DNA of 16,908 nucleotides from an uncultured bacterium (lineage in GTDB: Bacteria; Pseudomonadota; Alphaproteobacteria; SP197). Shown one piece after another: positions 7,239 through 14,280 of this stretch (positions are counted from its first letter, which is position 1; each line of letters starts with the position of its first letter). Below the pieces are notes generated by a model that ran no database searches, was not told the origin of the DNA, and saw only the letters and a list, made by a program, of their open reading frames with translations. The stretch covers positions 1 to 16,908 of the forward strand of contig CALLQH010000269.1 of assembly GCA_938014945.1 (NCBI GenBank). The letters run 5' to 3'. The position numbers and the translations under genes were made by a program.

Positions 7239-7374
7239 CGCAGGCTCCGCGGCAGGATCGAAGGCGCCGTCCTAGCATGGAAGCCGCGCCCGCCGGAACC
7301 GCATGTGACAGGCGGCAACCGACTCGCTCTTCCCCATACCCGCCTGCATGGAACTGGCCTAGGGTTGGGGCGTC
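7239..7374. promoter_or_regulatory. Divergent intergenic region between aacS and the EamA permease gene
   Basis: At 136 bases this is the longest gene-free stretch in the window. It should hold promoters for both aacS and the permease-phosphatase pair. GGAG on the minus strand, six bases from the aacS ATG, and a GGGG run just before the permease ATG at 7375 are plausible ribosome sites. GTGACA at 7305-7310 matches five of six -35 bases, but no credible -10 follows at 16-18 bases. I see no clear operator or hairpin. Confidence 0.35.
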
Positions 7375-8328
7375 ATGTCTCCCCTTGCGCGCTTTGCGCG
7401 CCTTTCCACACCTGTGCGGGCTGCCGGTTTCGTGCTCCTGGCGGGCGTCGGCTTTGCCTGCATGATCACGCTGATCCGCCATCTGGCGACCAACCTGCTG
7501 GTCGATCCGATGGAGATCGTGTTTTTCCGCAACCTGTTCGCCTCCATCGGCATGCTGCCCTGGCTGATGCGCCACGGCCCCTCGGCCATGAAGACGGGAC
7601 GCTTCCCGCTGGTCAGCCTGCGTGTCCTGTTCGGCCTGATCTCGATGGCGACATGGTTCTCCGCACTCGCCATCGTGCCGATCGCCAACGCCGTGGCGCT
7701 TTCCTTCACCGCGCCGCTGTTTGCCGCAGTCGCGGCCGTGCTGGTGCTGGGCGAGAAGATCCGCGCCCGGCGCATCACCGCGCTGCTGCTGGGTTTCGGC
7801 GGCATGCTGGTGATCCTGCGGCCGGGACAGGCGGCGGTCGGCTGGGGCGAACTGCTGGTCGTGCTTTCGGCCATGACCATGGCCTTCTCGATCATCTGCA
7901 TGAAGCTGCTGACACGCACCGAGAAGCCGGAATCCCTGGTCGCCTGGCAGAACATGCTGCTCACACCGGTCTCCCTGGTGCCCGCGCTCTTCTTCTGGAC
8001 CTGGCCGAGTGCCGAGGCCTGGCTGTGCCTGGCCGCCGTGGGGTTCATCGCCACCGTGTCGCACCTCTGCTTCACGCGCGGCTTCTCCATGGCCGACACG
8101 ACCTACCTGCTGCCCTTCGACTACATCCGCCTGCCGCTGGTCGCCGTGCTGGGCTGGATTGCCTTCGGCGAGGCGACCGACATCTGGACCTGGGTCGGCG
8201 CGGCGATCATCGCGGCCAGCACCTTCTACGTCGCCCGCCGCGAGGCCCTGGCCCGGCGCAGCGAAGCCGCGCTGCAGGGCAAGGGGCCGGTGCGCACCAC
8301 GGCGGGGCGGGACCCCGGCGCGCCATGA
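7375..8328 (+). CDS. DMT-superfamily (EamA) inner-membrane permease
   Basis: A 317-residue membrane protein with about ten hydrophobic helices arranged as two EamA repeats (roughly residues 15-145 and 157-287). Typical EamA features are the end of repeat 1, 'PIANAVALSFTAPLFAAVAAVLVLGEKI', given here only by its key residues (N103, F109-A111-P112, GEK at 125-127), and its counterpart in repeat 2 (ADTTYLLPFDYIRLP then WIAFGE). Members export or import amino acids, nucleosides or other metabolites; this substrate cannot be predicted. The last 30 residues are polar, carry many Arg and Ala, and are probably a cytoplasmic tail. The stop codon overlaps the start of the phosphatase gene (ATGA), so the two are translationally coupled. 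A GGGG run four to five bases upstream supports the ATG at 7375. Confidence 0.9.
   Translation: MSPLARFARLSTPVRAAGFVLLAGVGFACMITLIRHLATNLLVDPMEIVFFRNLFASIGMLPWLMRHGPSAMKTGRFPLVSLRVLFGLISMATWFSALAIVPIANAVALSFTAPLFAAVAAVLVLGEKIRARRITALLLGFGGMLVILRPGQAAVGWGELLVVLSAMTMAFSIICMKLLTRTEKPESLVAWQNMLLTPVSLVPALFFWTWPSAEAWLCLAAVGFIATVSHLCFTRGFSMADTTYLLPFDYIRLPLVAVLGWIAFGEATDIWTWVGAAIIAASTFYVARREALARRSEAALQGKGPVRTTAGRDPGAP
8303..8317 (+). promoter_or_regulatory. G+C hairpin just before the coupled phosphatase start
   Basis: CGGGG (8303-8307) can pair with CCCCG (8313-8317) across a five-base loop, ending seven bases before the phosphatase ATG. It covers the only G-rich ribosome-site candidates. It lies inside the permease coding sequence, so a translating ribosome would open it. 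In such GC-rich DNA it could be chance. Confidence 0.3.
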
Positions 8329-8825
8329 ACCGCTTCGACCTGCTGACCCTGCCCGGTGTGGCGGGCTGCCTGCTGCTCTCGGCCTTTCCCGAAAGCACGG
8401 CGATCCTCGACCGTTATGCCGCGGCCGGCGCCGGACTGGTGCTGAGCCTGACCACAACGCAGGAGATGACCGCCCTGGGCATGCCGCCCGACCTTCTGGC
8501 GCGCACCTGCCGGGAGCGGGGCATGGCCTGGCGCCACATGGAGATCGCCGACATGGGCGTGGCGGGCAGCGCGGCGCTGGAAACCTGGCGCGAGATTGCT
8601 CCCCTGGCCCATGGCCTGATCGATGCCGGCAGCACCGTCGCCATCCACTGCCGCATGGGGCTGGGCCGCACTGGCACCCTGGCAGGACTGCTGCTGATCG
8701 AACGCGGCATGGCGCCGCACGAGGCCATCGCCGCGATCCGGCAGGCGCGGCCGGGCAGCATCGAGACGGCGCGCCAGCAGGCGATGATCGAGGGCTGGAC
8801 GGCGCGGTATCAGCCCGGAACGTGA
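8325..8825 (+). CDS. Protein tyrosine phosphatase family protein (CDKN3/dual-specificity type)
   Basis: A 166-residue single-domain cytoplasmic phosphatase. The active-site loop is HCRMGLGRTG at 108-117, with nucleophile C109 and phosphate-binding R115, matching HCxxGxxRTG. D76 in IADMGV is well placed as the general acid, in the same 'D-M-G-V' setting as in CDKN3-like phosphatases. The domain ends with a helix bearing ARPGSIETARQQ, as is common in dual-specificity phosphatases. It may remove phosphate from phosphotyrosine or from a small phosphorylated metabolite; sequence does not decide. The ATG overlaps the permease stop (ATGA), so the two proteins are probably made together and may share a pathway. 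The 3' end overlaps the convergent pip gene by 16 bases. Confidence 0.88.
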   Translation: MNRFDLLTLPGVAGCLLLSAFPESTAILDRYAAAGAGLVLSLTTTQEMTALGMPPDLLARTCRERGMAWRHMEIADMGVAGSAALETWREIAPLAHGLIDAGSTVAIHCRMGLGRTGTLAGLLLIERGMAPHEAIAAIRQARPGSIETARQQAMIEGWTARYQPGT

Positions 8826-9775
8826 ACCGCCAGCCGCGCGGCGGCGGCGAGGATCGCCTCGGCCATGCCGGGATCGCCGGTGCCGTGGCCCGCGCCCTGC
8901 ACCATCACCAGCTCGCCGTCCGGCCAGGCGCGGTCGAGTTCCCAGGCGGTCATCAGCGGCGCCTCCAGGTCCATGCGCCCCTGCACCATGATACCGGGGA
9001 CGCCGGCAAGACGGTGGGCGTTGGCGAGCAGCACGCCGTCCTCCAGGAAACCGTTGTTGTGGAAGTAGTGGGTGACGATGCGCGCCCGGCACATCCGGAA
9101 GACCGGATCGGACCAGGCAGCGGGCGCCTTGGCGTCGGCATCGGCGGTCGCACTAGCTTCCCAGGCATGCCAGTCGCGCGCCGCTTTCTCGCGCACGGCA
9201 GGATCGGGATCGGCGAGCAGGGCGTGGTAGGCCGCCACCATGTCGCCGTCGCGTTGGGCCTCCGGCACGCCCTGGCGGAAGGCAAACCATGCCGCGGGCA
9301 CCATCGGCGCGATGCCGCGGTAGAGCCAGTCGATCTCGCAGCGGCGCGTCGTGGTGACGCCGACCAGCAGCAGCGCCGCGACCGCGTCGGGGTGCCGCTG
9401 GGCATGGGCCAGGCCCAGGGTGCAGCCCCAGGAATGGCCGAAGATGAGGCACCGGCCGATGCCGAGATGGGTGCGCAGGGCGTCGAGATCGTCCAGCAGG
9501 TGCGCGGTGGTGTTGCTCGCCAGATCCGTGGCGATGTCGCCGGCGTGCGGCGTGCTGGCGCCGCACTGGCGCTGATCGAAGAGCACGATGCGCCAGACCG
9601 CCGGATCGAAGAAACAGGCCGCGCGCCGGTTGCGCCCGGAGCCGGGACCGCCGTGAAGCAGGATCGCCGGCTTGCCGTGTGGATTGCCGCAGCTCTCCCA
9701 GGCGATGGCATTGCCCTGGCCCACCTCCAGCATGCCCTGGTCGTGGGCGGCCGGCAGGGGGAAGAGCCCGCTCAT
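8810..9775 (-). CDS. pip: Proline iminopeptidase (alpha/beta hydrolase, peptidase family S33)
   Basis: A 321-residue cytoplasmic exopeptidase that releases N-terminal proline from peptides. The oxyanion motif HGGPG is at 41-45. The nucleophile is S115 in GHSWGCTL, followed by D269 in GRMDLEAP and H297 in GAGH, completing the triad. The segments DQRQCGASTPHA (67-78) and THYFHNNGFLEDG (235-247) are typical of proline iminopeptidases rather than general alpha/beta hydrolases; the first has Gln where many relatives have Gly. Length is normal (about 310-330). The ATG at 9775 overlaps the stop of the MFS gene (ATGA), which fixes the start although the frame is open further upstream. It is the last gene of the phhB-ykvA-MFS-pip operon and overlaps the convergent phosphatase gene by 16 bases. 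Confidence 0.94.
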   Translation of the reverse strand: MSGLFPLPAAHDQGMLEVGQGNAIAWESCGNPHGKPAILLHGGPGSGRNRRAACFFDPAVWRIVLFDQRQCGASTPHAGDIATDLASNTTAHLLDDLDALRTHLGIGRCLIFGHSWGCTLGLAHAQRHPDAVAALLLVGVTTTRRCEIDWLYRGIAPMVPAAWFAFRQGVPEAQRDGDMVAAYHALLADPDPAVREKAARDWHAWEASATADADAKAPAAWSDPVFRMCRARIVTHYFHNNGFLEDGVLLANAHRLAGVPGIMVQGRMDLEAPLMTAWELDRAWPDGELVMVQGAGHGTGDPGMAEAILAAAARLAVHVPG

Positions 9776-11013
9776 CGCGGCAGGCGCGCCATGCGCGCGG
9801 GCGTCAGCGCCAGGGCGGTCGTCGCCACACTGGCCAGCGCATAGGCCGCGAAGATCCAGCAGACATCGTCGGTGGAAAGGCCGTTGTCCATGAGCAGGCC
9901 CATGATGACCGGGCCGAGGGCCGAGGCAAAGACGCTGAGCGCGGTCGCCAGGCTCTTGATCGCGCCGAGATGGCGCGTGCCGTAGAGCTCCGGCCACATG
10001 GCCGAGACCGCGGTGTGGCCGATGCCCGAGCTCAGGCCCGCCAGGATGAAATAGGGCCAGACCCACAAGGCGTCCGCCCCGAAGGCGATGACCGCCAGGG
10101 ACAGCGCCAGGGGCACCAGCATCAGCGGCACCAGGCGCCGCGCCGGGATACGGTCCAGCAACTGGCCCACGACCAGCGAGGTGGTGATGGTCGCGGCGGC
10201 ATAGACGACGTAGTTGCCGGTGATCCAGGCCGCACTCCAGCCCTTGGCCTCGGCAACGAAGCGGTGGTTGATGAACATGGCCGTGAGGATCAGCGAAGGC
10301 GCGAAGATGCCGGGCATCAGCAGCCAGAAGCGGGGATCGCGCAGCATCTGGGTGCGCGTCCAGGAACCGGCATGGGCGCCCTCGCCCGCCGCCACATTGG
10401 CCGCGATGTGGCTGGCGTGGCGCTCGCCGTGGCCGCGCAGCAGGCGCAGCGCCAGGGGCAGGAAAACGAGCAGCGCAATGAGCCCGGCGCCGGCATAACT
10501 CCAGCGCCAGCCCACGGCCGCGATGGCCGCGACCGCGATCACCGGCAGCACCGCCTCGCCCGCCGAGAAACCCAGCGAGGCGATGGCGATGGCCCGGCCA
10601 CGACCGAAGTCGAAGTAACGTGCCATGGTGGTGATGGCGGTGTGGCTCGCCAGACCCTGGCCCGACTGGCGCAGCAGGAAAACGACGCCGACCAGCAGCA
10701 GCGCGCTGGGCGTCAGTGCGGCGGCAAAACAGGCGACGGCCAGCAGGCCCAGCACCACGGCGGCGTAATGGCGCAGGTCCAGCCGGTCGATCTGCTTGCC
10801 CGACCAGGGCAGCAGCAGGGCGCTGGCCAGCGTGCCGACCATGTAGATCGTGCCCCAGGCGGTGTGACTGAGATCGAAGGCGCGCTCGATCTCCGGCACG
10901 AAGGCGCCGACGAAGAAGCTCTGGCCGAAGCTGGAGGCGAAGGCCATGAGAAAGCCGAAGCCGACCAGCGACCCGTTGGCGCGGGCAAAGCGGATGTAGG
11001 GGCCGATGGGCAT
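9772..11013 (-). CDS. Major facilitator superfamily transporter
   Basis: A 413-residue permease with about 12 hydrophobic helices and a central polar loop (about residues 190-225). MFS motif A appears as GKQIDRLDLR at 72-81, between helices 2 and 3. The segment MWPELYGTRHLGAIKS (339-354) is a conserved feature of the MCT/OFA-like MFS branch found in many alphaproteobacteria. Substrates in this branch are often monocarboxylates, but none can be assigned here. It is followed by pip with an ATGA overlap, so peptide processing and transport may be linked; this is inference. Upstream by 71 bases on the same strand is the YkvA-like gene. No strong ribosome site precedes the ATG at 11013. Confidence 0.9.
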   Translation of the reverse strand: MPIGPYIRFARANGSLVGFGFLMAFASSFGQSFFVGAFVPEIERAFDLSHTAWGTIYMVGTLASALLLPWSGKQIDRLDLRHYAAVVLGLLAVACFAAALTPSALLLVGVVFLLRQSGQGLASHTAITTMARYFDFGRGRAIAIASLGFSAGEAVLPVIAVAAIAAVGWRWSYAGAGLIALLVFLPLALRLLRGHGERHASHIAANVAAGEGAHAGSWTRTQMLRDPRFWLLMPGIFAPSLILTAMFINHRFVAEAKGWSAAWITGNYVVYAAATITTSLVVGQLLDRIPARRLVPLMLVPLALSLAVIAFGADALWVWPYFILAGLSSGIGHTAVSAMWPELYGTRHLGAIKSLATALSVFASALGPVIMGLLMDNGLSTDDVCWIFAAYALASVATTALALTPARMARLPR

Positions 11014-11084
11014 GGGAAGACCGGGCGAGACGAAGGCGCCTGATTACGCGCTTGTCAGCCCGCTGGAAAGTCCGGCAGCCGGTT

Positions 11085-11540
11085 TCAGGCGGCCTCGCCC
11101 TCCGAGGGGTGGATCATCGGCTGGTCGAGCGCGATACGGGCGCGTTCGCGGTGGACCGGCAGGATGTGCCGCTGCACCGCCTGCAGGGCGACCCCCAGCA
11201 CGGTGGCGTCGTCCAGGAAGCCGGTGCCGACCAGGATGTCGGGCACGATATCGGCGGGCATGACGAAATAGGCGAGCGCACCCAGCAGGATGGCGCGCGG
11301 CGTATGCGGCGTGACGGGATCGAGCATGGCGTACCAGGCCGCGACCAGGTCCTCGGCAAAGGGCAGGCGCCCGATGTTGCGCCGCAGCTTGGGCCAGAAG
11401 CCGCTCCTCACGCGCGCCTCGTCATAAGGCACGACGGCGGTGCCGGTGGCGATGGTGCGGGCGCGGCCCTGCACCACCGACCAGGCCGGCAGGCGTGCGG
11501 CGGCGCGCGCCAGCCGCGTCAGACGGCCAAGGCCCCTCAT
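11085..11540 (-). CDS. YkvA family (DUF1232) protein
   Basis: A 151-residue protein. The DUF1232 core runs from about residue 82 to 119. It contains YFVMPADIVPDILVGTGFLDD, whose key features are the P-x-D-x-(I/V)-P-D pattern (P95, D97, P100, D101) and the G-x-x-D-D end (G107, D110, D111). The core is a short hydrophobic segment that may associate with the membrane. The molecular function of the family is unknown. The N-terminal 80 residues are basic and amphipathic. The ATG overlaps the phhB stop (ATGA), which fixes this start although the frame is open upstream. It is likely cotranslated with phhB and cotranscribed with the MFS and pip genes. Confidence 0.88.
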   Translation of the reverse strand: MRGLGRLTRLARAAARLPAWSVVQGRARTIATGTAVVPYDEARVRSGFWPKLRRNIGRLPFAEDLVAAWYAMLDPVTPHTPRAILLGALAYFVMPADIVPDILVGTGFLDDATVLGVALQAVQRHILPVHRERARIALDQPMIHPSEGEAA

Positions 11541-11848
11541 GCGGCAGCCTTCGCAAGGCCGGCGGCGGCCTTGTCCATGAAACGCGCCATGGCGATGTCG
11601 CGCCCGGAAATGCCGTCGACATCGTGGCTTGCCAGCGTCACGTCGACGCGGTTGTAGACGTTGAACCATTCGGGATGGTGATCGACCACGTCGGCATAGA
11701 CCGCGACCTTGCCCATGAAGGCAAAGGCGGTCATGAAATCGGGGAACTTGAAGCTGCGGGTGATGGCATCGCGGCCTTCAGCCTCCTGCCAGTGCCTGAG
11801 CCCGGCAAGGGCCTTGGTCCGCGCGTCGCCTTCCAGCTTGTCCGACAT
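11537..11848 (-). CDS. phhB: Pterin-4a-carbinolamine dehydratase
   Basis: A 103-residue enzyme that dehydrates 4a-hydroxytetrahydropterin to quinonoid dihydropterin, recycling the cofactor of aromatic amino-acid hydroxylases. The catalytic histidines are H57, H58 and H75 in DHHPEWFNVYNRVDV and TLASHD, with D84 in SGRD; these match H61, H62, H79 and D88 of the human protein. Length is normal (about 95-110). A good GGAG site lies seven bases before the ATG at 11848. No phenylalanine hydroxylase gene is present in this window, so either the hydroxylase is elsewhere or this protein serves molybdopterin or another pterin process. It is the first gene of the minus-strand operon ending in pip. Confidence 0.94.
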   Translation of the reverse strand: MSDKLEGDARTKALAGLRHWQEAEGRDAITRSFKFPDFMTAFAFMGKVAVYADVVDHHPEWFNVYNRVDVTLASHDVDGISGRDIAMARFMDKAAAGLAKAAA

Positions 11849-11956
11849 CGGGGCTCTCCGGGGAAGCGGCGTGGACCCATGATGTGGCGATGCCGACAGG
11901 CTTCGACAAGTCCGCCGGCGATTCCGCCCGGGCGCGATCTGCTCTAGGTTCCCTCC
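11849..11956. promoter_or_regulatory. Divergent intergenic region between phhB and the metallopeptidase gene
   Basis: These 108 bases should hold the promoters of the phhB operon and of the metallopeptidase gene. The phhB ribosome site (GGAG on the minus strand) is clear. The plus-strand gene has no obvious ribosome site, only TAGGTT about 6 bases before its ATG. I see no convincing -35/-10 pair or operator. Confidence 0.3.
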
Positions 11957-12352
11957 ATGACACGCAGCTTCGGACTACCCCCCAGCCCCGACGAGATGGT
12001 CGCCATCGCCGAAAAGGCCCTGGCCGACATCCCCGAGGGCCTGCGCCGCTACATCCAGGGTGTCGCCATCCTGGTCGAGGAATTCGCCGAGGAGGAGGTG
12101 CTCGACGTCATGGGCATCCAGGATGCCTTCGAGCTGCTCGGCCTCTACCAGGGCGTTGCCATGGACCAGCAATCGGTCGGCGCGGTGCGCGAGGATCTCG
12201 ACCGCATCTACCTCTACCGCCGCCCCCTGCTCGATGCCTGGGCCGACGGCGAGGACAGCCTGGAAGACCTCATCGCCAACACCCTGATCCACGAGATCGG
12301 CCATCACTTCGGCCTCGACGACGACGACATGGAGCGGCTGGAATCCGAATAG
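11957..12352 (+). CDS. Small zincin-type metallopeptidase family protein (MinIP-like, DUF1025)
   Basis: A 131-residue acidic cytoplasmic protein. The zinc-binding motif HEIGHHFGLDDDD (112-124) near the C-terminus fits the HExxHxxGxxD pattern: H112 and H116 bind zinc, E113 is catalytic, and D121 is the likely third ligand. Upstream, PEGLRRYIQGVAILVEEF (26-43) and 'LGLYQG' (61-66) are standard parts of the 'metallopeptidase family protein' (Zincin_1) family. Members are minimal zincins with unknown natural substrates. The start at 11957 gives MTRSFGLPPSPDEM and a normal family length. The gene stands alone: it diverges from phhB and ends three bases from the convergent thpR stop. Confidence 0.9.
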   Translation: MTRSFGLPPSPDEMVAIAEKALADIPEGLRRYIQGVAILVEEFAEEEVLDVMGIQDAFELLGLYQGVAMDQQSVGAVREDLDRIYLYRRPLLDAWADGEDSLEDLIANTLIHEIGHHFGLDDDDMERLESE

Positions 12353-12355
12353 GCT

Positions 12356-12898
12356 TCAGTCGGCGCGCAGGTCGTAGGTCTGCAGGGCGCGGTAGACCGC
12401 GCCGTCGTTGCCCCGGACGCTGTCGAAGAGGGTGAAGCCGTCGACGCGGATGGGCGGCGACATCAGCAGGCCGTTGGCCTCCAGGAAGCGGCCGACGCGG
12501 TCGGCGGGCGCGCCGCGCAGCCGGGCGAGCGTGATGTGGGGGTGATACTTGCGCTCCTCGGCGGCAAGGCCGTGGCGCTGCAGGGCGGCCTCGATCTTGT
12601 CGCGCAGCCGTTTCAGCGGCTCCCGCGGGCTGACCCCGGCAAAAAGCAGGCGGGCGTCGCGCCGTCCCCCGAAGACATCAACGCCATCGACCGCCATGTC
12701 GAAGGCGGCGCCGTCGACTTCACCAAGGATCGCCGCGATGTCGGAAGCCTCGCGCCCGTCGACATCGCCGATGAAGCGCAGGGTGACGTGCATGTTCTGC
12801 GCGGGCGACCAGCGCGCGCCGGGCACGCCGCCTGCAAGCGCGGCGAGCCGCTCTGTCACCGCCTCGGGCAGCGGCACGGCAACGAACAGACGGGGCAT
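12356..12898 (-). CDS. thpR: RNA 2',3'-cyclic phosphodiesterase (2H phosphoesterase, former 2'-5' RNA ligase)
   Basis: A 180-residue 2H phosphoesterase. The two HxT motifs that define the family are H37-V-T39 in NMHVTLRFIG and H121-I-T123 in HPHITLARLRG. The opening MPRLFVAVPLPEAV is typical of ThpR. The enzyme hydrolyses 2',3'-cyclic phosphate ends of RNA to 2'-phosphate and can join 2'-5' RNA ends in vitro. Length matches E. coli ThpR (about 176). The ATG shares one base with the stop of the esterase gene (TGATG), so its translation probably depends on termination of the esterase. No independent promoter is apparent. Confidence 0.93.
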   Translation of the reverse strand: MPRLFVAVPLPEAVTERLAALAGGVPGARWSPAQNMHVTLRFIGDVDGREASDIAAILGEVDGAAFDMAVDGVDVFGGRRDARLLFAGVSPREPLKRLRDKIEAALQRHGLAAEERKYHPHITLARLRGAPADRVGRFLEANGLLMSPPIRVDGFTLFDSVRGNDGAVYRALQTYDLRAD

Positions 12899-13563
12899 CA
12901 GGACTCCGCGTCGACCTCGGCCAGAAGTTTCAGCACCGACGGCAGAATCGCTTCCACGATGTGGCGCACGCCGGTGCGGTTGGGGTGGATGCCGTCGTCC
13001 TGGTTGAGCCAGGCTTCGCCCGCCACGCCCTCCAGGAAGAAGGGATAGAGCAGCGCGTCGTATTGCTCGGCAAGATCGGAATACATGCCCTCGAAGGCCG
13101 TGACATAGGTCGCGCCCAGGTTCTGGGGCGCCCGCATGCCCGCGACCAGGGTCGGAATGCCACGGTCGTGCAGGGTCGACAGAATCGCCGAGAGGTTGCT
13201 GCGCGCCGATCCCGGATCGATGCCGCGCAGCATGTCGTTGGCGCCCAGTTCGACGATCACCGCATCGGCGCCGTCCATGAGCGCCCATTCCAGGCGCGCC
13301 CAGCCGCCCGCAGTGGTATCGCCCGAGACGCCGCCGTTCTGCACCACGACATCATGGCCGGAATCCTGCAGCACCTGCTGCAGCTGCGCGGTGAAGCCGT
13401 CCTCGGCCGGCAGGCCGTAGCCCGCGGCCAGGCTGTCGCCCAGCACCAGCAGGCGCACCGGATCGGCCGCCGCGGCCCCGGAAAGGCCCAATGGGCCAAA
13501 AAGGGCAGTGCAAACCAAAAGGCGCGCCACCACGTACCTGAAACCGGTCCATTTTTTCGTCAT
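12898..13563 (-). CDS. tesA: Secreted SGNH-hydrolase (arylesterase / TesA-like thioesterase-lysophospholipase)
   Basis: A 221-residue protein with a signal peptide (basic start, hydrophobic residues about 11-28, likely cleavage after the AAAA run near residue 33). The mature enzyme has the SGNH blocks: block I GDSLAAGYGL with nucleophile S44, block II with G78 in NGGVSGD, block III LGANDML with N109, and block V DDGIHPN with D190 and H193. E. coli TesA, of the same plan, is a periplasmic thioesterase, esterase and lysophospholipase. The ATG at 13563 gives a normal signal peptide; an ATG at 13578 adds five residues and is also possible. It is 21 bases from, and divergent to, the ABC ATPase gene, the same order as tesA and ybbAP in E. 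coli, which supports the TesA assignment. The stop overlaps the thpR start. Confidence 0.9.
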   Translation of the reverse strand: MTKKWTGFRYVVARLLVCTALFGPLGLSGAAAADPVRLLVLGDSLAAGYGLPAEDGFTAQLQQVLQDSGHDVVVQNGGVSGDTTAGGWARLEWALMDGADAVIVELGANDMLRGIDPGSARSNLSAILSTLHDRGIPTLVAGMRAPQNLGATYVTAFEGMYSDLAEQYDALLYPFFLEGVAGEAWLNQDDGIHPNRTGVRHIVEAILPSVLKLLAEVDAES

Positions 13564-13584
13564 TCCCGGAGTTTCCATCCTTTC
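13564..13584. promoter_or_regulatory. 21-base divergent gap between the esterase and ABC genes
   Basis: The gap is too short for two promoters, so promoter elements of each gene must extend into the other gene's coding region. A plus-strand GGAG at 13568-13571 lies 13 bases before the ATPase ATG, which is a long spacing. The minus strand has GAAAGGATGGAAA before the esterase. Expression of the two units is probably linked. Confidence 0.4.
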
Positions 13585-14280
13585 ATGACCGACGCCCCCT
13601 TGCAGGACGCCATCGTCCGCCTGACCGACATCCGCCTCTCGCTGCGAAGCGCCGCCGGCCCCGTCGACATTCTGCGCGGCGTCAGCCTTGCCGTCGAACA
13701 CGGCCGCCATGTGGCGATCGTGGGGCCGTCGGGCTCGGGCAAATCCTCGCTTCTGGCCATCATCGGCGGCCTGGAGCGGCCCACGGCGGGCCGTGTCGAG
13801 ATCGAGGGCCAGGATCTTTCCGCGCTCGACGAGGACCGCCTTGCGCGCTTTCGCGGTCTTCATGTGGGGATCGTCTTCCAGTCCTTCCACCTGGTGCCGA
13901 CCATGACGGCGGCCGAAAACGTCGCCCTGCCCCTGGAACTGGCCGGCGAGAGCGACGCCGGGCGGCGCGCCCGGGCCGCCCTGGAGCAGGTCGGCCTTGC
14001 CGGGCGCAGCGGCCACCTGCCGGCCGAACTTTCCGGCGGCGAGCAGCAGCGCGTCGCCATGGCCCGCGCGCTCATCGCGCGCCCGCGCCTGCTGCTGGCC
14101 GACGAGCCGACCGGGAACCTGGACAGCCACACCGGCGAAACCATCGCCAACCTGCTGTTCGATGCCGCCGAGGACGCCGGCGCGACCCTGGTGCTGGTCA
14201 CCCACAACCCCGAGCTGGCGGCGCGTTGTCACGACACCATCGCCATCGAGGACGGCCGCATCGCGGATCAGCAGGCGTGA
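13585..14280 (+). CDS. ybbA: ABC transporter ATP-binding protein (YbbA/LolD-type)
   Basis: A 231-residue ATPase of the MacB/LolD class. The Walker A motif GPSGSGKS is at 47-54, the Q-loop is Q99 in IVFQSFHLVP, the signature LSGGEQQR is at 149-156, Walker B is LLLADEP (169-175) with catalytic E174, and the switch is H207 in LVTHNPE. 'EPTGNLDSHTG' at 174-184 is usual in this class, whose members power lipoprotein release or mechanical work on periplasmic partners rather than classic transport. Its partner is the FtsX-type permease, whose ATG shares one base with this gene's stop (TGATG). It is divergent from the TesA-like esterase. The name rests on this shared gene order and on the class. Confidence 0.93.
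   Translation: MTDAPLQDAIVRLTDIRLSLRSAAGPVDILRGVSLAVEHGRHVAIVGPSGSGKSSLLAIIGGLERPTAGRVEIEGQDLSALDEDRLARFRGLHVGIVFQSFHLVPTMTAAENVALPLELAGESDAGRRARAALEQVGLAGRSGHLPAELSGGEQQRVAMARALIARPRLLLADEPTGNLDSHTGETIANLLFDAAEDAGATLVLVTHNPELAARCHDTIAIEDGRIADQQA

Noticed and set aside
7305..7310. GTGACA as a -35 box for the permease gene
   Set aside because: It matches five of six bases, but the hexamers 16-18 bases downstream (around TCTTCC) do not resemble a -10.
5367..8825. Open frame of 1152 codons on the plus strand, mostly opposite aacS
   Set aside because: It runs antisense to aacS and then through the permease and phosphatase region; only its tail is the real phosphatase. Its His/Ala/Gly/Asp-rich composition is typical of the antisense frame of a high-GC gene, and it has no family motif before the phosphatase.
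9776..10066. Upstream extension of the pip frame
   Set aside because: It is embedded in the MFS gene in another frame. The ATGA junction at 9772-9775 and the family length fix the start at 9775.
13564..14232. Upstream extension of the esterase frame to 444 codons
   Set aside because: It lies opposite the ABC ATPase gene. The signal peptide begins at 13563 (or 13578), which is where a secreted protein should start.
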